Shown here one piece after another: positions 32,948 to 43,939 of a stretch of DNA of 64,000 nt (its first letter is position 1; every line of letters begins with the position of its first letter). The position numbers were made by a program, and so were the translations under genes. The DNA comes from Asterella californica. Lineage: Eukaryota; Streptophyta; Marchantiopsida; Marchantiales; Aytoniaceae. The notes below the pieces were generated by a model. It searched no databases, was not told where the DNA came from, and saw only the letters and a list, made by a program, of their open reading frames with translations. The stretch is from the NCBI GenBank assembly GCA_036924285.1, contig JAYKYS010000007.1:1736001-1800000 (forward strand), written 5' to 3'.

Positions 32948-33259
32948 GGCCTTTCACCCCTATCCACAAGTCATCCCTGCTTTTTGCCACAGGCGTGGGT
33001 TCGGTCCTCCAAGGTCCAATTAGGGCCCCTTCAACCTGCTCATGGATAGCTCAATTTTTTTCGGATCAAATAGAAACAACTAGAATATTCAACGTCATTG
33101 CGCCTACACCTAATGGCTTAAGCTCGCTGTTTCCATTTACTCGCTGACCCATTATGCAAAAGGTACGCCGTTAGAGTGGAAAGTTTTCTATACTTAGCCA
33201 GCTTCTTTCGAATGATTGTTTGCATCAGATTTCAGGTTTTCTATTTCACTCCCTTTCTT

Positions 33260-33290
<31 letters not shown>

Positions 33291-33762
33291 ATCGGTCATT
33301 GAGGAATACTTAGGCTTAGAGAGTGGTCCCCCTTGGTCGCGTAAAAGCGATCAAAATTCAAACACGGTATCCGCGTTTTACTGATTGAATAAAACCAATG
33401 GAAAATGTGCTACAGGGCTATCGCCTTCTTTGGCAAGATTTTCCAATCTTTTTCACAATTCCTTTAATGGTTTTTCCATCATTCAATTCTCAACAAATTG
33501 AATGAAGAGAGAAGTCTAATCCGCTTTCACTCGCCGCTACTAACCGAGTCTCGGTTGATTTCCTTTCCTTTAGCTACTTAGATGTTTCAGTTCGCTAAGT
33601 TGTGAAAGTCCAAGGCGTAGCGCAGCACACTAATGCGCCGCTTCCGCTTGGATACGGTTTCCCGATTGGAGACCCATGGATCACAGACGATATCTCCTCA
33701 TGGCGTTTCGTCTTTGAAAGCGTCCATCCTTCTCAATGCCTAGGCATCCATCCAATGCATTA
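32948..33762 (-). rRNA. rrn26: LSU rRNA, 5' exon
   Basis: Plant-mitochondrial LSU rRNA from its 5' end (GGATGGATGCCTAGGCATTG near 33,735-33,762) through GGCGTACCTTTTGCATAATG, GCCATGAGCAGGTTGAAG-like sequence and GGAGGACCGAACCCACG to GATGACTTGTGGATAGGGG. That corresponds to roughly the first third of the molecule. Conservation is good with no large gap. The rest of the gene is absent from the window, so only the first exon survives. Confidence 0.9.
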
Positions 33763-34330
33763 TTTTTGATACAGTAGGAATTGAACCTACTTCACAACCA
33801 ACTAGGCATATCATTTGGATACTCCAGGAATTTAACCTGCTTTACTACTCCATCAAAATGATGAAAATCCATCCTAGATTGAGCTTTCATCGATCCCTAG
33901 TGACTCCACGCTATCTCCCGGAGGCGAAGCTATATGCTTCGCCCCCCGCCAATATACAGAAAGAAAGAGAAAAAGCCATACAACATCTTTGCTCACTAAA
34001 GAATAAAAACCAATATTGAATATAAAATCAAATAGAAAGTAATATAAAACAAACATAATCAAAGGAATTGTGTCAAATACGTAAATTGACTTAGTTGAGG
34101 CTGAAGATGTATTACCTTACTTTGACATAAGGTTTTTTTTCTCTTTTTTTTGCAATCAAAATGAAAAGAATTGGAATATAGGCGACTTCTATAGATTTTT
34201 GTAAAATACGGGCTAAAGCCCCAGGCGGGAAAGGAAATCAGAAAAGTGATATCTAGAACCGGACCTCGTGTTTTGTGGGTGGGTTGTTCATTTTTTTCAT
34301 TTTTTTTCTCACCCCTTTTATCACCTTTTT
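33763..34330. other. Spacer upstream of rrn26
   Basis: Contains decayed tRNA-like T arms near 33,780-33,850, and at 34,005-34,130 one copy of a roughly 120-bp repeat also found at 44,045-44,170. No complete gene. Confidence 0.45.
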
Positions 34331-34397
34331 TGGCAGGAGTCGGATTCGAACCCACAACATTCAGATTATGAGCCTGACGAGTTAGCACTTACCCGCG
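34331..34397 (-). tRNA. trnfM: tRNA-fMet(CAU)-like, degenerate
   Basis: The minus strand has CTAACTCGTCAGGCTCATAATCTGA-type D and anticodon arms (loop CTCATAA) and T arm GTGGGTTCGAATCCGAC, as in plant mitochondrial trnfM. The acceptor halves (CGCGGGT and CTCCTGCC) no longer pair and the D arm is shortened, so I treat it as a pseudogene. Confidence 0.65.
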
Positions 34398-35993
34398 AAC
34401 AGCCAACAAAAAAAGAAATCTATTTTTCTTTATTGCCTTTTATTTATCTATGATGATTCATCATTATTTTATATGATTCTTCGGGTCCTTTGGCTAAAGT
34501 CAGGCTACGCAATACTTTAGGGCTTGGTCCCCAGGATTGTTCATCATTACGTCCCTCATGCGAATTCATACAACAAGTTCGTAAAGCCCTGTAAAACCAA
34601 AGAAGTATCCGGACCATCCTTCTTTCTCAGCCATTTCTAGAAGAAGGACCAACAAAGTTAGTTTGAAACCACTGGCATGGTTATCTTATCCCCGGCTAGA
34701 CTAGAGTTTCGAGGATATGGTCGTATTTTTTTCGTAAGCTATCTACGTTTGTCTAACAGCATTTTTTTATTTTAGTTATTTCATTTTGATCGTATATATA
34801 TATATATATATATTTTTATAAAGTGCGTTGTCAGGGTGTGGACCATGTCTCCCGAAATTGATGAATCAGTACATATGGTCTAAGACGATTTCACATATCG
34901 AGGTCGAAATGGTATCGGGTGTTTTCACATCTTACCATAGTGCTCGGCTCTCAAAATTTTAATTTTAATTTTTTCAAATAAAGAAATAATCTAATTTATT
35001 TTATTATTTTATTATTTCTAAAATAATAATAAATTATTTTTTTGCCGATTTTCATTAATTATATGAAAATGTGTACTAATTTGTACAAAGATAAAAGGCC
35101 AAAGGGCCTGAGCGTCTAGTGGAAGATATCATAAGACCACCAAACCACCCATAAGGCACTGTAAGCTTGCACTTTCATTTGCTACTGAAAGGCAAGCTAC
35201 ACTAGCTACTTGCACTTAAAAAGAACAAGTTTAAGGCATGCCAGGCCGAACGCAAAAAGCAGAAAAATAATAGATAAAAAGACCTTGTCAGTTTTTTTCT
35301 TTTTTTTAAAGTTTTTGTCCGTTTTTTTCCCTTTTCTTGTCTGACAGTCCCCCCCTGGGCCCCGAGGGCCTTCGCCCCGAATCTTCAAGCTAGTCAAACT
35401 ATCGGCACGCTGTGCACGACGTCTTTGGAAGGTTGGATTCTCAAATGGCCCGATTGCCTTAGGTTACTTCCCAAAGGGCACTCCGTGCCTTGTAATTGGT
35501 GGACTATTAAGATTGAAAAATGAAGTAGAGAGGTAGAAAGTTCACGGTTATCGAAAATCTGAAATAAAAATGCCAAGCTTCGCAAGGTTCTGGCATCTCA
35601 AAGTTTCCAGTCTTTCTTCATGGTGAGTTAAGAATCGAAGGCGAACAAAAAATATATATATATTTTTATTTATTTCAAAACAATGAATCCTCTAAAATGA
35701 TTTATAACTCATTAATAACCGGACAGCTTTTCGAAGCTAATTTTCTACATTTTGTTAACAAAAGTACGTAGATATGGGGTATAACGGTCGTTTATATACT
35801 TTGTGAACAAAGTATATAATGAAAACTCAAGGTGCATTATATATGATATTGATCGTTTTGTCAATACAACATACAGTATATTGGATTGTGTAATTACGCT
35901 AAGAAAGATCGTAGATCTCTCTTTACCGTAGCCCAAATTAGATGGAAATTGATATATGAATAGTTACCAGCAAAAAAAGATTTTTTTTGCTTA
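34398..35993. other. AT-rich spacer
   Basis: No gene seen. TA microsatellite at 34,791-34,812, strongly AT-rich stretch at 34,960-35,050, and a single TGTCTGACAG palindrome near 35,338. Confidence 0.5.
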
Positions 35994-36063
35994 TCGGAAG
36001 AGGAATTTGAACCCCCGTGTGCGAATTATGATCCCGCTGTTCTACCCTACTAAACTATTCCGA
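35994..36063 (-). tRNA. trnM: tRNA-Met(CAU)
   Basis: Acceptor TCGGAA/TTCCGA, D arm AGTTTAG...AGAAC, anticodon arm GCGGG-ATCATAA-TTCGC with CAU, T arm GGGGGTTCAAATTCCTC. Elongator methionine type. Just upstream (about 36,073-36,089) is a second copy of part of its anticodon arm, ATTATGATCCCGCTGTT on the plus strand. Confidence 0.75.
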
Positions 36064-36290
36064 CATGCTGATTATGATCCCGCTGTTATAATAATCTACC
36101 GCTTCCTAGTTGTTGGGTTAGAATTTGCTTCACGCCCTGTGCTTTTCTTTATCTAGTCTATGGTTGCATAGCCCGAAGAGAAAGCGGCCATCACGAAGGC
36201 TGCAATACAGGTCTTTATAGGCTTGATTGCCTGTCCCGGCCTCCGGCAAGTGGAGCCGGCGGGTCTCTCCTGCTGGTCGGGCACTCCGGG

Positions 36291-36352
36291 CCTCTCCCCT
36301 ATCGGGTCGAGTGTCCTCTCCCCTATCGGGTCGAGTGTCCTCTCCCGTTGGT
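36291..36352. repeat. 24-bp tandem repeat
   Basis: Two and a half tandem units of CCTCTCCCCTATCGGGTCGA + GTGT at 36,291, 36,315 and 36,339. The unit is a member of a family scattered in the spacers (for example near 8915, 13,485, 14,070 and 28,045). Confidence 0.85.
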
Positions 36353-36526
36353 CGAGAGCTCAAGTAAACAAAATATCCATTTTGTTTGGATCAAAGATGC
36401 GTTTTTTGACCAGAAAAGGCGGAACGGGAACACTCGACCATAGGGAGAGGGAGCCCACTTTTTGGGGAAAGGTCCGAAGGTGCGTAAGCATTGTCAGACA
36501 AGAGACTGCTTTACGAAAGAAGGGCT

Positions 36527-36829
36527 TAAAAATATTAAAAAATAAAATAAGCACAATAAAACCACCTATAGGTAAATAGCGCAATACATTCTCGTGAATT
36601 TCTTCTATCCTTATATGTAACATCATAACGACAAACAAAATGAAAACAGCTCCTACATAAACAACTAAAAAAAACATAGCAAAGAAGTCAAGACCTAACA
36701 AAACAAGTAAAGCGGAAGTATTGAAAAAACTAAGATTAAAAAGACAACAGAATGAAGATGATTTTTTGCACGTATATCGAGAGCTCCCGAAACTCAAACG
36801 AGAACAATAAAAAAATCAAAAAGTATCAT
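36527..36829 (-). pseudogene. nad6: NADH dehydrogenase subunit 6, 5' part
   Basis: From an ATG at 36,827-36,829 the frame gives MILFDFFIVLV, an in-frame TGA, then VSGALDIRAKNHLHSVVFLI. After a one-base frame change near 36,735 it continues NTSALLVLLGLDFFAMFFLV, then MMLHIRIEEIHENVLRYLP. These are the first membrane helices of mitochondrial complex I subunit ND6. Homology stops near 36,527, so the C-terminal half is missing. The TGA might be an edited CGA in a living gene, but the frameshift and truncation indicate a pseudogene. Confidence 0.85.
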
Positions 36830-37197
36830 GATGAAAATTTCAATTTATTTGATTTTTTTTTTTTTTAGCTGTGTCATTGTATTCGAGATTGTAAATTGAA
36901 AGCTTTCTTTCGTAAAGCCAATTTTGTTTATTATTTTTTTACCGCTTGCCCTTTTTTATGGAATTAGAAACGGGTGCGAGGAACTGGCTCCTTGTGTTCG
37001 GTACTGCAGGCAGCAGTAAGATAAATCTACACGTGTATTCTCTCATGATTGGAGATCCAAGGCTTCAAACTCGCTGGAAAGAACGCTATGGAGTACAAAA
37101 ACAGTTTAGAGAAAACTTGTCAATTGGCCCAAATGAAAACGAAGCGAGGGAGATGCCACGTCTTCAATCAGCAAGCAACATTGCTGGCCGCGATAGT

Positions 37198-37277
37198 AGG
37201 CCCCGCCGAGATTTGAACTCGGGCTACTGGATTCAGAGCCTCCAAGACAGGCTCACAATTTATACGCTGCTGCCCCT
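37198..37277 (-). tRNA. tRNA-like remnant, identity unresolved
   Basis: A perfect T arm (CCGAGTTCAAATCTCGG) with acceptor 3' strand CGGGGCC, and a GAGCC/GGCTC stem where an anticodon arm could lie. The 5' acceptor strand does not pair and no standard anticodon loop can be read. Confidence 0.35.
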
Positions 37278-37492
37278 TCGGAAATGGACAATTGCGCCCG
37301 GAGTAGGTAGAAGGTTATGAGAAAAAGAAAATTAAACTGCAACTTTTGTTACAACTGCGCCGCGTTTTCCTTGTGCCGAAACCTTGTCCCGGGAACACAA
37401 GAGGAACTGAGCTGACAGAAGCAAATTCAAGGACGACACTTGTCTAACAAGGAGCTACGCCTGAGCGATTAATGCGGTCTAACCCAATTCCT

Positions 37493-38123
37493 TTCGCTTT
37501 TCCCTTGCGCCCCACTTGTCATTCACAGTCGACTCCGATAGTTTCGTTAGTTCCGTCCGCCAAAAAAGAAAAAAGAAACAATATGGGAAAAAAGAAGGAA
37601 AAAAGTTAGCTCCGTCCGCTGCATGACAAAAACTCCCCCGTCCTTTCTTCACAGCCGACGTATAGCTATGCTAAGCACAGTAACAAAGCAGTGGATGATA
37701 TGATTAATTATATATCTGATTCTAAAACGTGTACCAACATATATATAACGTCTGCCTCCATAGAATCGAACTCTGGACCTTCAGTTCTCAAGACTGACGC
37801 TCTACCACTGAGCTATTAAGACTTCATGCCTACCAACTAGTTGGGAGGACACTTAAAACCAGCTTGAAGTTCGCCAGTACCGTACAAGTATTCAGAATTT
37901 AACCTCATGGTAAAATCCACATATGCCGGTGTTATTTTCGTCTCTCCTACTCTCATATTTGCGTCCGAGAAAGAAATGTTATGGACAATCAAACAATCAA
38001 CATCTCACGCTGCACTGACAGTCTCACATGGACTCAAACCCTCTGAACCCGGAAGGTTCAGAAGAAACTTCCGAGACTGCGTCGTAGTAGCCGAAAGTGT
38101 CCGGATTTCGAGATTTACAAGAA
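37493..38123. repeat. Inverted repeat 2, inner block, right arm
   Basis: Mirror of about 10,935-11,570, including the tRNA-like gene and the roughly 70-codon open frame (37,907 onward). Confidence 0.75.
37753..37822 (-). tRNA. tRNA-like gene with UGA anticodon, right arm
   Basis: 70 nt. The anticodon stem is perfect here (TCAGT-CTTGAGA-ACTGA), but the T arm has lost two bases relative to the copy at 11,230. Between them the two copies suggest a former intact class I tRNA. Confidence 0.6.
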
Positions 38124-39028
38124 GTCCGAACTATCTAGAAGTACTAATTAGTTGTATTGTGTAGTCTAATATGTGCACAACGTGTATAACTGCTCTATTG
38201 AAAATGTGTCTGGAATATTTTAATGTCTCCGCATCTATCAGCTGGACTAGTTGGTTATTGCATGAGTTACATGATGAATTTAAACGAGTTTATCAAAAAT
38301 TATATGAAGAAATGAGTATTTTTATTAGATCATACTTGACACATTTAAGCATGATTAAATTAGAAATGTATAAAACCCAATTGGCTTCAAAGTCAGGTGT
38401 TGGACTCCAAACATGTAGCTCGACCTCTAGAATAACGTCCATAAAACTGTAGGTTCGTGAAGATTGATGAGAGAACATATGTAGCCCTCGTAATATATTC
38501 AATACAAGCTTTTAATAATGAGTCTGTGACAGAAATTATTGGGTGGGAGCAGTTTACGGCCTTGGAATTGTAGTTAGTTCCATATTCATTTGCACCATAA
38601 CGTGAAAATTGTGGATTCGGTTTAATACCAACACCAGAACTATAGTCACCAACTTCGACAAGGTTCTTGATGTAAGAGGTACGGAGCTCCCAACTGATAC
38701 CTTATCCCACCTACATCAAACGACCTATAAACTTCAGAAAGTTTGAACCGACGTCTGTGCAATGCTAGACTTCATTGTAGACCAACCGGATAAACGACCA
38801 ACATGTGTAGTTAGAAGATGTCGCAAGCAGTTAATTACAAATTTTGAAACTTTTTTGTCTGTACTCCCTCTATACTAGTAGATACGTAATATATATGACA
38901 CATGCGAAACAAAAAGATGCAGTATTTGAACTCGAGACGTATCCCTTCCAACTTTGAAGTTTCTGCTAGTGGGGTAAAGGATAGAGTGTTTTGTTGGAAA
39001 ATGTCTGAGTAGTTCTAGAACACCGACT
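38124..39028. other. Unassigned sequence
   Basis: No gene recognised. The 93-codon open frame at 38,171-38,452 has no visible family features. Confidence 0.35.
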
Positions 39029-39400
39029 AGTTTCCTAGTCTTGCCCCAGCCCTTACATCATTCCTAAGTCCAGACGTCCAAGTATGGACCGGAACGTGCC
39101 TTGGAATCGGTCCAGCCATCACCTCATGCTCCTAGAGTCCGCCATCTGAACCCTGGGGTCGGATGACTTGTCTTGGTCCACCCAAGCATCGAGCCCCCCT
39201 CATATATACTTCTGGGGATCGGCAGCCCCGCCCTCCTCTTTGGTCCCTGAAAATTATACCACAATCTGATCGTGGTTCGTCCAAAATTCTCAGCTCGGAG
39301 GTCAGATCGAGGAGTGCTACATATCACTAGAAAGCTCTCGCCAAGACCTTTCAAATGATACCTCACTCGCCTCAAGATCTTACGTGGAGCTCCGTCTATT
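39029..39400 (-). repeat. LTR fragment of the same Ty3/gypsy family
   Basis: Aligns by eye, in the same orientation and nearly without gaps, to about 31,424-31,797 of the LTR at 31,145-32,204, with many substitutions. Both ends are internal to the LTR, so this is a truncated piece rather than a solo LTR. Confidence 0.8.
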
Positions 39401-39930
39401 AGGTCTAAACTCCGCGTGCGAGTAGTTCCAGAAGTATCAAGTAAATTATATGAACTATAATTGAATGTGCATTAACTGACACAGATATATAAAAGTAAAC
39501 AGAGGTCTGAACTTCTCATGCGAGTAGTTGCAAAAATACTAGATGTAAATACATGATAAATTGAACATATCTAATTTAATAAAGTGAATTTTCTCGACAT
39601 GAGATCCAAACCCAAAATGTGTTATTTTCTACCTCTCTTGCAATTCTGGAACTCTTTGCATCATTTTCTAAATGACATGCTTTAAATTATACATTGAATA
39701 ATATAAGGACGTACATGCTTTAAATAAATTTAGAGCTATAACCAAATTCTTCTTTTCTCAAGCAAACTTCATCCGCGTCTTCAGGAGTTCCAAAACATGA
39801 AGTATGTGTCTCATATAATTCAGTAAAGTGAATTTTCTCAAGAGGAGATCAGGAACTAAAATGGCGAGTGTTATAGACCATCTCTCTCGCTATTATGGAA
39901 CTCCTTGCACCATTTTCTACTTGTCATGGG
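39401..39930. other. Unassigned AT-rich sequence
   Basis: No gene seen. An imperfect internal repeat is visible: AGTGAATTTTCTC stands near 39,585 and near 39,828 with similar flanks. Confidence 0.4.
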
Positions 39931-40581
39931 AGGTATGCTTTAAATACATTTTGAGCGAGCTCAAAGTACTAGATCTAAATCAAACCTGAATAGTAAAATT
40001 TCGTATGTACATCAGCTGACAAGGATATATAGAAGTTAGCAAAGCTCAGTACCCGAGCTCTCTTGCTAATCCCGTTGGTATCTCTCAAGAACTTGCAGTG
40101 TGTAATCCATTGTTCGAGTCCAACTTAAGTCCCAAGAGATACCAACGGGGTATAAGAGAAAGCTCATGCCAATATCATTTCAAAATTTGTTCAAAGTATA
40201 CAGTATACTGCTATACAATATTCTAGTCAGAGTTGGCATGTATCCCAGTTGATCAAGTCATGACTATAGAAGGACGATGACTCGAGTTGGAGTTTAGCTC
40301 TTTTATAAATTTAATCCACACGATTATAAATAGTTCTGATGGATAGTTTCCAGCGGAGCACTCCATCCCATTACCCCGCTAGCAAGAACTTCAAAGCTGG
40401 AAGAGATACTTCTCGAGTTCAAACACTTTATCTTTTTGTTTCGCATGTGTCATCTATTTTTTGTTTCGCATGTGTCTCGACCAAAGATGAATCGGATAGT
40501 TTAACAAAACAGGACATTTAAACATTGTGAGAAGAATTTGACCATGATATCTCTCTATCGAGAGAAGAGAACTGCTAGTAA
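39931..40581. repeat. Inverted repeat 2, outer block, right arm
   Basis: Mirror of about 11,987-12,625, with the 15-bp hairpin arms at 40,071-40,085 and 40,135-40,149. It has a small local duplication of TTTTTGTTTCGCATGTGTC near 40,435-40,475. Confidence 0.75.
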
Positions 40582-41500
40582 TTTGGAAGAAATAGTACAT
40601 GACAAGATCTATTATATTTGTTGACAGCCATTAAGTATGACTAACGATATGTATATTAAGTATATTAACTCAAGTTCTCTGTAAAGTAAGCATGAGTAGA
40701 GTCCTTCCTAAAAGTGTACTAGATCAAGAGTTAAGAAGTAAAATGTGCACTTTTCACCTCACAATATTTGTAATTAAAATTCTCTTCATTATTAGTTCTA
40801 ACAGGTTGATCATAATATCAGTTCTGTTCAGAGAGATAACTTCTTCATATTCTAAGACACTTGGAGTGCAGTTTTAAGTTTATAACAGACAATTTAGAAT
40901 AGTTTGCAAAACACTAAGATTTTATCAAATAATATTCCGGTGATTTTCCTGAAAGTGTTTTAGACAATTGACTTACATGACAGAAGATCATTTCATTGCA
41001 CTTCTGAACTTCATAAATTACTGATAAAATTGTCGTCAGACAGCATGATGTTTTAGACAAGTGACGTGAAATCATGAGCACGATGAAAATGTTTGCTGTA
41101 GAGTTTTATGCAAGCTAATGCATTGCATTGCCCCTCGGACAATGTGCTTATGCTCGTAAGCTCACGCGGGCAATGCATTATCTTGTATATTGAAGATTGC
41201 CTTGTATTTCAAAATTGTGCTTCTTGTAGACAAGCAATAATGCTATTACAATTGGTGGTGACTCCTTACAAGCTGAGACACTATGACAATAATATTTCTC
41301 TAGGTCGTTTCTCTATAGTTTCTCGTGACTCCCATTTCTCATTTAGAGAAAATATTCAATCATCTAGAGAATATTTTGACATCCAAATAATTTTTCCTTC
41401 AAATCTTCTTCTCAAGCGATAAGCATAATTCTCGTTCCACTTTTACACTACAAGATTTGCGTTGTTTTGTAACGTCAACACTTCGCTTCGTGATGTGAGG
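40582..41500. other. Unassigned AT-rich sequence
   Basis: No gene recognised. It may include further LTR sequence of the element whose primer site lies at 41,944. Confidence 0.35.
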
Positions 41501-41943
41501 AACATTGCTCTCGCAATTACCAAGATCTTGACAAACGCATGAATTTTGATCACTGGTGCTAAGTATTCATCCATATCAAAGACTTTGTAGTATCTAACTT
41601 CCACATTCTCACACAGTACTTTTTTCTAAACTGACGACTTTCGAGGATTTCATTTAAGAATCTGATTTGCATTGCAAGTCAAAACTAACAATTTCTTATT
41701 CTTTTGAAGATAATTGTCTTGTTGGATATTCCACCCCTTCATGTGTGTATATAATTACAATAACTAGTTCAGGTTTTTCAGTTGGTGACATTTTGTAAGG
41801 ACACCCATGCTTTTGACTTAGAGTATAAATACTTGACCTTTTGACCTCTATCTTCATTATCAGTAAAGTATTTCCTTGCTACACACTCTTCTGTGCTTCG
41901 TTCTCATAATGCTCATATAGCTCATAGTCTGTCTTTTCCTTTA

Positions 41944-41955
41944 TGGTATTAGAGC
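41944..41955 (+). promoter_or_regulatory. Primer-binding-site-like motif of a copia-type remnant
   Basis: TGGTATTAGAGC, one base from the tRNA-Met primer site TGGTATCAGAGC. It is preceded by a pyrimidine-rich LTR-end-like sequence (CACTCTTCTGTGCTTC). Downstream 42,000-42,450 has the look of a decayed gag, with stops in every frame. The element limits cannot be set. Confidence 0.5.
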
Positions 41956-42604
41956 GTTGGAAACATTATCCAATGCAATAACATAGGTTCTAAGTAGACC
42001 TTTTAAGCAAGATTAGTGGCGATCAACGGATGCTTTGATTACCACGAGAAGAGCATACACTTTTCGCACAATAAATCTTCTTGTAACGTTGGAAGGAACT
42101 GGCGGAGTTCTAGCCATTACACATGCGCAACATGACTATTCCTTCCAACGCGGAAAGATGGACCCGTTTTGATAACATATATTTTATCTTTTAGAAGCAC
42201 AAGATCACTATGAGATTGGACTCTGAGAAAATCCTCGACAGAATTGATGATTTGATATCATGACCACGCACCACCACTCCGAGTGGTACTACAATACTCT
42301 CGACGAGATGTGACGGTACAAGAACTAAAATGCTCTTGCCGCAATCAACGAATGTTGTGAGAATACAATTGGTGGTCAAATGATGGTCTGCAAGACAGCG
42401 ATCGCAACTCCTTATAGAGTCCTTTTGGGTGATCCCTAGATTTCACGTTTGCGAGAGTTTTAAGAGGCTAGCTTGCCACGTGTGTAATCTCCCGTTGAAA
42501 TTGGGACTCATAATCGGCATGCCAAATGCTCTAACGAAAATGATCCCAGCTGTACGGCAAAAAAAGATTTTTTGTTGCCAATTATAAGCAAAGTTTATAA
42601 TGTT

Positions 42605-42806
42605 ATGTCACCGGAATTGGGTCATTATTTTTTAGTATTGAGTATCTTTGTTGCGTTAACTAACAAGCTGCGCCTTGTGGCTGTTTCACTTTATTTTTGT
42701 TGTTCACTATGTCTTTCTTTGGTATTTTGTTTTGCTACATTTCTTCTGACTTTTCTAATTACAACGTATTTACCAACTCAAATGCTAATGCGCCTTGCAT
42801 TGGCAA
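42605..42806 (+). pseudogene. ccmFN: Cytochrome c maturation protein FN, N-terminal fragment
   Basis: ATG then [19 protein letters not shown] and AVSLYF in frame, continuing out of frame as [18 protein letters not shown]. This is the start of the plant mitochondrial haem-lyase component CcmFN, an inner-membrane protein. There are at least two frame changes, and homology ends near 42,806, after about 70 of several hundred residues. Confidence 0.75.
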
Positions 42807-43227
42807 TTGCCTAAAGGCATTGCTTTATTTTTTTCTATTTTTTTATTAGTAAGTTCCAATCCTTTTGTTTGAATTTCATTTGTTTGTACTAAATCACTTG
42901 CGGAATTAAATCCTGTTTTATAAGATCCTATATTAGCTATACATCCTCCTTGCATTTATGCTTCATACAGCTACATTTCATTCTCAAAACTCCCTTACAC
43001 GCCTACGCACCGGAAATGGCTTGACGATTTCCGCGCAGTTCTTGGCAATCGTTGACTTTTTTTTTGTTTTTTCGTGTTCGTTTTTTCGTCAGTCTGCTTG
43101 CGCCGAGCTGCCCTCAGACTTACTTCGATCTCAGATTTATACTTTGAAAAAACAAAATATTTTTTTGTGATGCGTCCTCCCGCACCCTCATCGAGAAATA
43201 ATCAAGCTCATAAACATAGGCAAATTG
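42807..43227. other. Spacer
   Basis: No gene recognised. It contains one GGCTTGACGATTTCCGCGCA dispersed motif near 43,017. Confidence 0.45.
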
Positions 43228-43680
43228 TCATTTACCAAATGTAGTGCCCAGTGGGTCTATAGCCCTAGAAGGTTTATTTTCGTGGGGAGTAGTATGGAAG
43301 TCGCGGCTGGTCTTATAAAAGTGATCAAACAGCACATCTGATTTGCTGGGATAATGGTTAGGTATTGGCGGTAGCTCAACAACTATTTGCTCTTGCAGAG
43401 CAAATGCCCGGAGGTACTCTTCGAGCACCAGAGGAATACCCTCCCATGTGAGTGGAAGACCTTTGCCTTCCAAGGCATCGGTCAATAAATTCGAACCTTG
43501 TGCCGGTCCGTTTAGTATGTGCCTTAACTTAAAATATACTATGACGAACGCAAACAAGCCCCGGAATAGAACATCACGAACAAATCCATGGTTTGAAAAA
43601 TAAGCTAAACCAAACAGCTGTCCTAAGTTCAATCCTAGAATTAAGGACATCAAAAAAGACTCCTTGAATAATTGATCCAT
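43228..43680 (-). CDS. Unrecognised 150-codon ORF
   Basis: An open frame with a hydrophobic N-terminal half (MSLILGLNLGQLFGLAYF, GLFAFVIVYF) and a soluble, proline-containing C-terminal part (ELPPIPNHYPSKSDVLFDHF). Length and composition would suit a mitochondrial membrane-associated protein. I cannot match it to a known gene. It may be a fragment joined to the ORF at 43,715-43,939, which ends 35 bp upstream in another frame. Confidence 0.4.
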   Translation of the reverse strand: MDQLFKESFLMSLILGLNLGQLFGLAYFSNHGFVRDVLFRGLFAFVIVYFKLRHILNGPAQGSNLLTDALEGKGLPLTWEGIPLVLEEYLRAFALQEQIVVELPPIPNHYPSKSDVLFDHFYKTSRDFHTTPHENKPSRAIDPLGTTFGK

Positions 43681-43714
43681 GGAAATACATTGAAATAACA
43701 GGTATTGGAAAATA

Positions 43715-43939
43715 TTAGAGCCAAAAATAATGTGTGAGAGCCGTAGTCAAAAGACTTTTCCTGTAACTGTAAAAAAAAGAGAGAAAAATTACGTATAGCA
43801 AAATACACACAGTAGGAATATAGCAAAAATCCACTTGATCTTTTAACACTGGGAGAAAAGAACCAAGAATAGGAAAGAAGTCAATGGAAGTCAGGTACCC
43901 TAAATTAGAGCTCTCCAACAACCGCCCCACTTGGTTCAC
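43715..43939 (-). CDS. Unrecognised 74-codon ORF
   Basis: Open frame with one clear hydrophobic helix (YIPTVCILLYVIFLSFFY). Same strand and just upstream of the ORF at 43,228-43,680, one frame apart, so the two may be parts of one frameshifted gene. Confidence 0.3.
   Translation of the reverse strand: MNQVGRLLESSNLGYLTSIDFFPILGSFLPVLKDQVDFCYIPTVCILLYVIFLSFFYSYRKSLLTTALTHYFWL

Noticed and set aside
33775..33850. Two T-arm-like hairpins upstream of rrn26
   Set aside because: They are partial arms only. No full cloverleaf can be drawn.
36130..36363. 77-codon ORF with repeated RPDRGEDT
   Set aside because: It is a translation of the 24-bp tandem repeat.
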